Assembly: GCF_000499845.2 (NCBI RefSeq)
Contig: NC_023756.2
Coordinates: 45,396,291 to 45,460,290, forward strand
Source of the DNA: Phaseolus vulgaris
Taxonomy: Eukaryota; Streptophyta; Magnoliopsida; Fabales; Fabaceae
Reading direction: 5' to 3'
Length of the DNA stretch: 64,000 nt
The notes below the pieces were generated by a model that was given only the letters and a program-made list of their open reading frames with translations, searched no databases and was not told the DNA's origin. Shown here one piece after another: positions 60,601 to 64,000 of this stretch. The position numbers and the translations under genes are program-made. The first letter of the stretch is position 1; every line of letters starts with the position of its first letter.

Positions 60601-63600
60601 ACACAAAAAAAAAAATCCAACATTCTTAAACGTATAACTAAAAACATTCTACAAAACATATTTTTTAAAATACTTCATACAACACAACCCTATCTTTGTA
60701 AAAACAATCATATAAACATATAATATAAACCTACTCTAAGATATATACATATATACGAGAAAGAAAATAAAATAAAAATATAGAATAAAACAGGATCAAT
60801 AAGATAAAGACCTACTATAACTGAGACATAATCATGATAGAAAGATACTTGAGAACAACATGAAATAATTTTTAAGAATATCTTGTGTCCACCATTGCAT
60901 CAAAAAACTAAAATTATCATATTTATTTATCCAAGTTGTGGAGTTTTTTTATATTCTCACACGAACCATCAGTATTCTGACATCAATATAAACATAATAT
61001 CACGCTACACAAACATCATAATTATTTAAAGATTATTTTTAAATAAGACTTTTTAAAGAAAATATAACATAGATTCATTATCAAAACACCATAAATTAAA
61101 TTTCTTAAATTAGATTTAGTTAAAAATTTACTTCATGCCAAAAAAAAAATTATGATAACCCCTACAATCCAATTTATCTATATTTATTTATTATTTCTTA
61201 TTAATAATATATATTTTGTTTTATATTCGAATTACTGAAAATTTTGATTTTACACATTCATTGACTTTTCTTGTAGTTTAATGACTGTGTATTATCGGTA
61301 TAAAATGTTTTACAATAAAAATTAGTTTAGCGTAATTTTAGGGTAATAATTATAAAATTCATTAAACTTATAAGTTGGTTTTAAACATATTTATTTTTCA
61401 ACTTCTTTCGTATATTCATTGTATTACCATATAACGCTAGAATTAAAATGTTCAACTATTTAACTAAATATTAATCATAATTTAAAAATAATATTATAAA
61501 TATAGAAAATAAAAATTAAAGTGTTAATTTATATAATTAGAAAAAAAAAAGTTAAACATCAAGATCATCCAAACACTATTGGATAATATTATAAGCTAAA
61601 GCAAACTAAAATATTAATCTATCTAATTAAAAATAACAAACAATTATAATAAAAAAAATTAAAAATTGTTGATAATGGATCAACACACCTCCAATACACC
61701 TTCAACATGTTTAATATTAAATTAAATTAAATTAAATAAATAATTTAATTTAATTTATAGTTTTAAAAAAAATCCAATTCAACCTAGCTTATTTTTTACC
61801 CCAACAATTTTTGAAAGAAAAATTGAAATAAAAAGAAATAAAAGAGAATTAAAATATATTATCTTTAGTGGTGGAGGAGCACATGCATGGACCAGTTTCT
61901 AGGGACGAAGAAACAATCACAAGGGTTTGTCATTTTGTAATGATTGAAGGGTAAGTTTGTCATATTAAACTATTATCACCGTTAAATGTCGGTGAACGCC
62001 GTTCTCTTCCACTTACTCCGAACAAGTACTTTTTTTACACTGCTTTTTATAATTTCAGTCCTTTTAAAAATAATAAAAAATATGATACTTATTATTAAAT
62101 AAATAATAATTATCAAATTATATACCTAATTATATAATATTGTACTATATTTTATTTAATTAAATTGTAATTTGAAAAGAGAAAGTTTTTTATACTACTA
62201 TATATTATTTATTTTCTATTTTCTATACATGTACATACATAATGAGAATAAAATAAATTTCTTTCTTCTTACCTACAATTCTTATACTCACTTCCTATAT
62301 AATAAATTTTAGTTTTGCAATTTTAATAATTTCAACTGAAAAAGATATTTTGTTAAAAAATATATTTCTATCACTTAGTCAAAACTGAGAAAAGTGTCTA
62401 TTTTTATAATTATTTTAATTATTTTTTTTTCAAATTTAAATTTTGTTAAGATAATATTTTTAAGATAAATTATCGTATTCAAAATATTATATATTTGAAT
62501 TTATAGTTTTATTATAATTTTATCGTTAAGAGATATATCAATAAATTAAGAGAAGAGATGTGAATAAATTGTTATTGATTTTGACTTTTAAAAATAAGTG
62601 AGACTGTATTAAATATATTGAAATAATTTTTATTTTTAATAGAGTAAATAATTTTAAATAGCTTTTGAGAATGTGTCACGAAAAAGAAAGTTTTTTCTTT
62701 GTAAATGGAACCCACTTTTCTATTCTTTGCCCCTCTTTGAACGGAAAGTGAGAGAAAGCAACTTTGGTGAAATTAAAATACCAAATTATTTTTTTACTAT
62801 TATTAGGGTCTTCTTGTTTCAGAATATGAGAAAAAAAAAGCAAAAAAAGGCATTTAAAATTCAAAAAAGGAGACACAAAATAACGAAAAGAAAAATAAAA
62901 ATATTTCTACAGTAAATATAAACCATACAAAAAAATAAAAATAAAAATAAGTAATGTGAAAGTTAATTATAATTCATGTATTAAGGTCGAATATTAAATG
63001 GCTTCATTAAATATTAGAAATTTTAAAATAAAGATAACAATCAAGATAAATATATTATTATTATTATATCATTTATTATATTCAAATATTAAACATTTCC
63101 TTAAGGGTGGAATAATCTTTTATATGTGTTTTTCCGATCGAAAATCGAATCTGAATAATAGAAAATTACGATAAGATTTACAATCGAAGAAAGAGATTTC
63201 ATTGTTCAACTGATAGATACTTCTCACACATAAACATAAATATATTAATATACAACTAAATTTACAAATTTTTGACTTTCTTCCATCAAATTCAAATGAT
63301 AAAAATTTTCACTCACCTTTCCTTCCTTTTTTTTTTATACTCTCCTTCATCTAAACAAAGTTTTAATGTTTATTTCGTGACTCAAATGACAATCCATTAT
63401 TTAAGTGAGGAGAATGTTGTAGCAATTCTTCTTTCCTTTAAAAAAAAAACATTGCTTGTATAAGGATACTCGTTCTAGTCATATTTCTGTATACTAACAA
63501 TTATTTTTACTCTTTTTAAAGGATACATATGATGTATTAAAATAGTTGCAATTTTTTATATTTTAATTTATTTTATTTCATTGATTTATTGTCTTTAGAT

Positions 63601-64000
63601 GTGAATATATAGCTAGATGGAATTAAGTGAATTATTTATAACATAATGTGAAAAATTTTCGTAGTTATTGCATAAGTATTACTATAGATTATGTTGAATG
63701 AAGGTATCTATTTCAATGAGAGAATTAATGTAAATTTCTACCATTAGTTAGAGGTAGCTCTTGATAGACATATAAAAAATCATAGAGTCGAATAATCATA
63801 TAAGAAAATTATATTATTATTCATCAAATAAATATGACATATTAATCTTTGAATTAAAATTTAAGAGACTCGTATGTAGGATTTAAGTATTTTATTTTAT
63901 GTCTATAACAAGTAATAAATGTTGATGATTGTTATTAATAAATTGATGTGACAATCAATTCAATGAAATCACCTCCAAAAATAATCAAACACACTAAAAT
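57640..64000. other. AT-rich intergenic region, no gene recognised
   Basis: 57785-57900 (TGTTGGAGATCATCTAGAGA ... TATATAAATAAGTTCAAATT) resembles a heavily diverged TRIM LTR on the plus strand. 60180-60700 has a distinctly A/C-rich plus strand (AACACCTAACATACACG and similar), possibly a retroelement untranslated relic. Open frames at 62673-62915 and 63272-63463 are short, overlap antisense frames and have no domain. Confidence 0.45.

Overview
The window looks like a nuclear chromosome segment of a dicot plant, most likely a legume of the Phaseolus/Vigna/Glycine group. This is inferred from intron-rich genes, very AT-rich spacers, a WOX1/STENOFOLIA-type gene, a canonical MIR159 hairpin and typical plant LTR, TRIM, Helitron and MITE debris. 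The species cannot be fixed from sequence alone.

Four protein-coding genes can be modelled exon by exon with all splice phases closing: a WOX1-type homeobox gene (minus, 830-2956), a SNAPC4/MYB4R1-like 4.5-repeat Myb gene (minus, 39327-47167), an EXO1-family nuclease (plus, 48263-52824) and a GH1 beta-glucosidase of the BGLU44 type (minus, 53426-57393). MIR159 is at 26.3-26.5 kb (plus). The Myb gene and EXO1 are divergent across 1.1 kb. EXO1 and the beta-glucosidase are convergent, 0.6 kb apart.

Layout: 0.8-3.0 kb WOX1; 3.0-8.0 kb AT-rich spacer; 8.0-10.8 kb remnant of a Ty3/gypsy element (LTR end, primer-binding site, gag with a stop); 11.0-13.6 kb and 18.7-20.7 kb two copies of one segment, each hit by small Mutator-like MITEs; 13.6-15.4 kb decayed Helitron protein; 15.4-18.0 kb two opposed copia fragments around a RACK1-like WD40 pseudogene; 21.3-25.6 kb repeats and spacer, including an intact 360-bp TRIM with target-site duplication; 25.6-27.0 kb MIR159 promoter and transcript; 30.1-34.0 kb a tandem array in which each unit carries an inverted duplication (hairpin) of a RACK1-like fragment; 35.1-36.6 kb further RACK1-like pieces and a copia RNase H fragment; 37.5-38.0 kb another 9-bp-TSD element; 38.6-38.8 kb an LTR; 39-57 kb the compact gene cluster; 57.5-64 kb AT-rich spacer with no gene seen.

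From memory of Arabidopsis locus order, WOX1, BGLU44, MYB4R1 and RACK1C lie near At3g18010-18130, while MIR159B, RACK1A and an EXO1-type gene lie near At1g18075-18090. This window may therefore keep in one place what Arabidopsis has split between two homoeologous segments, with RACK1 reduced here to fragments. The most unusual object is the RACK1-derived hairpin array, which has the architecture expected of a source of long dsRNA or young small RNAs.
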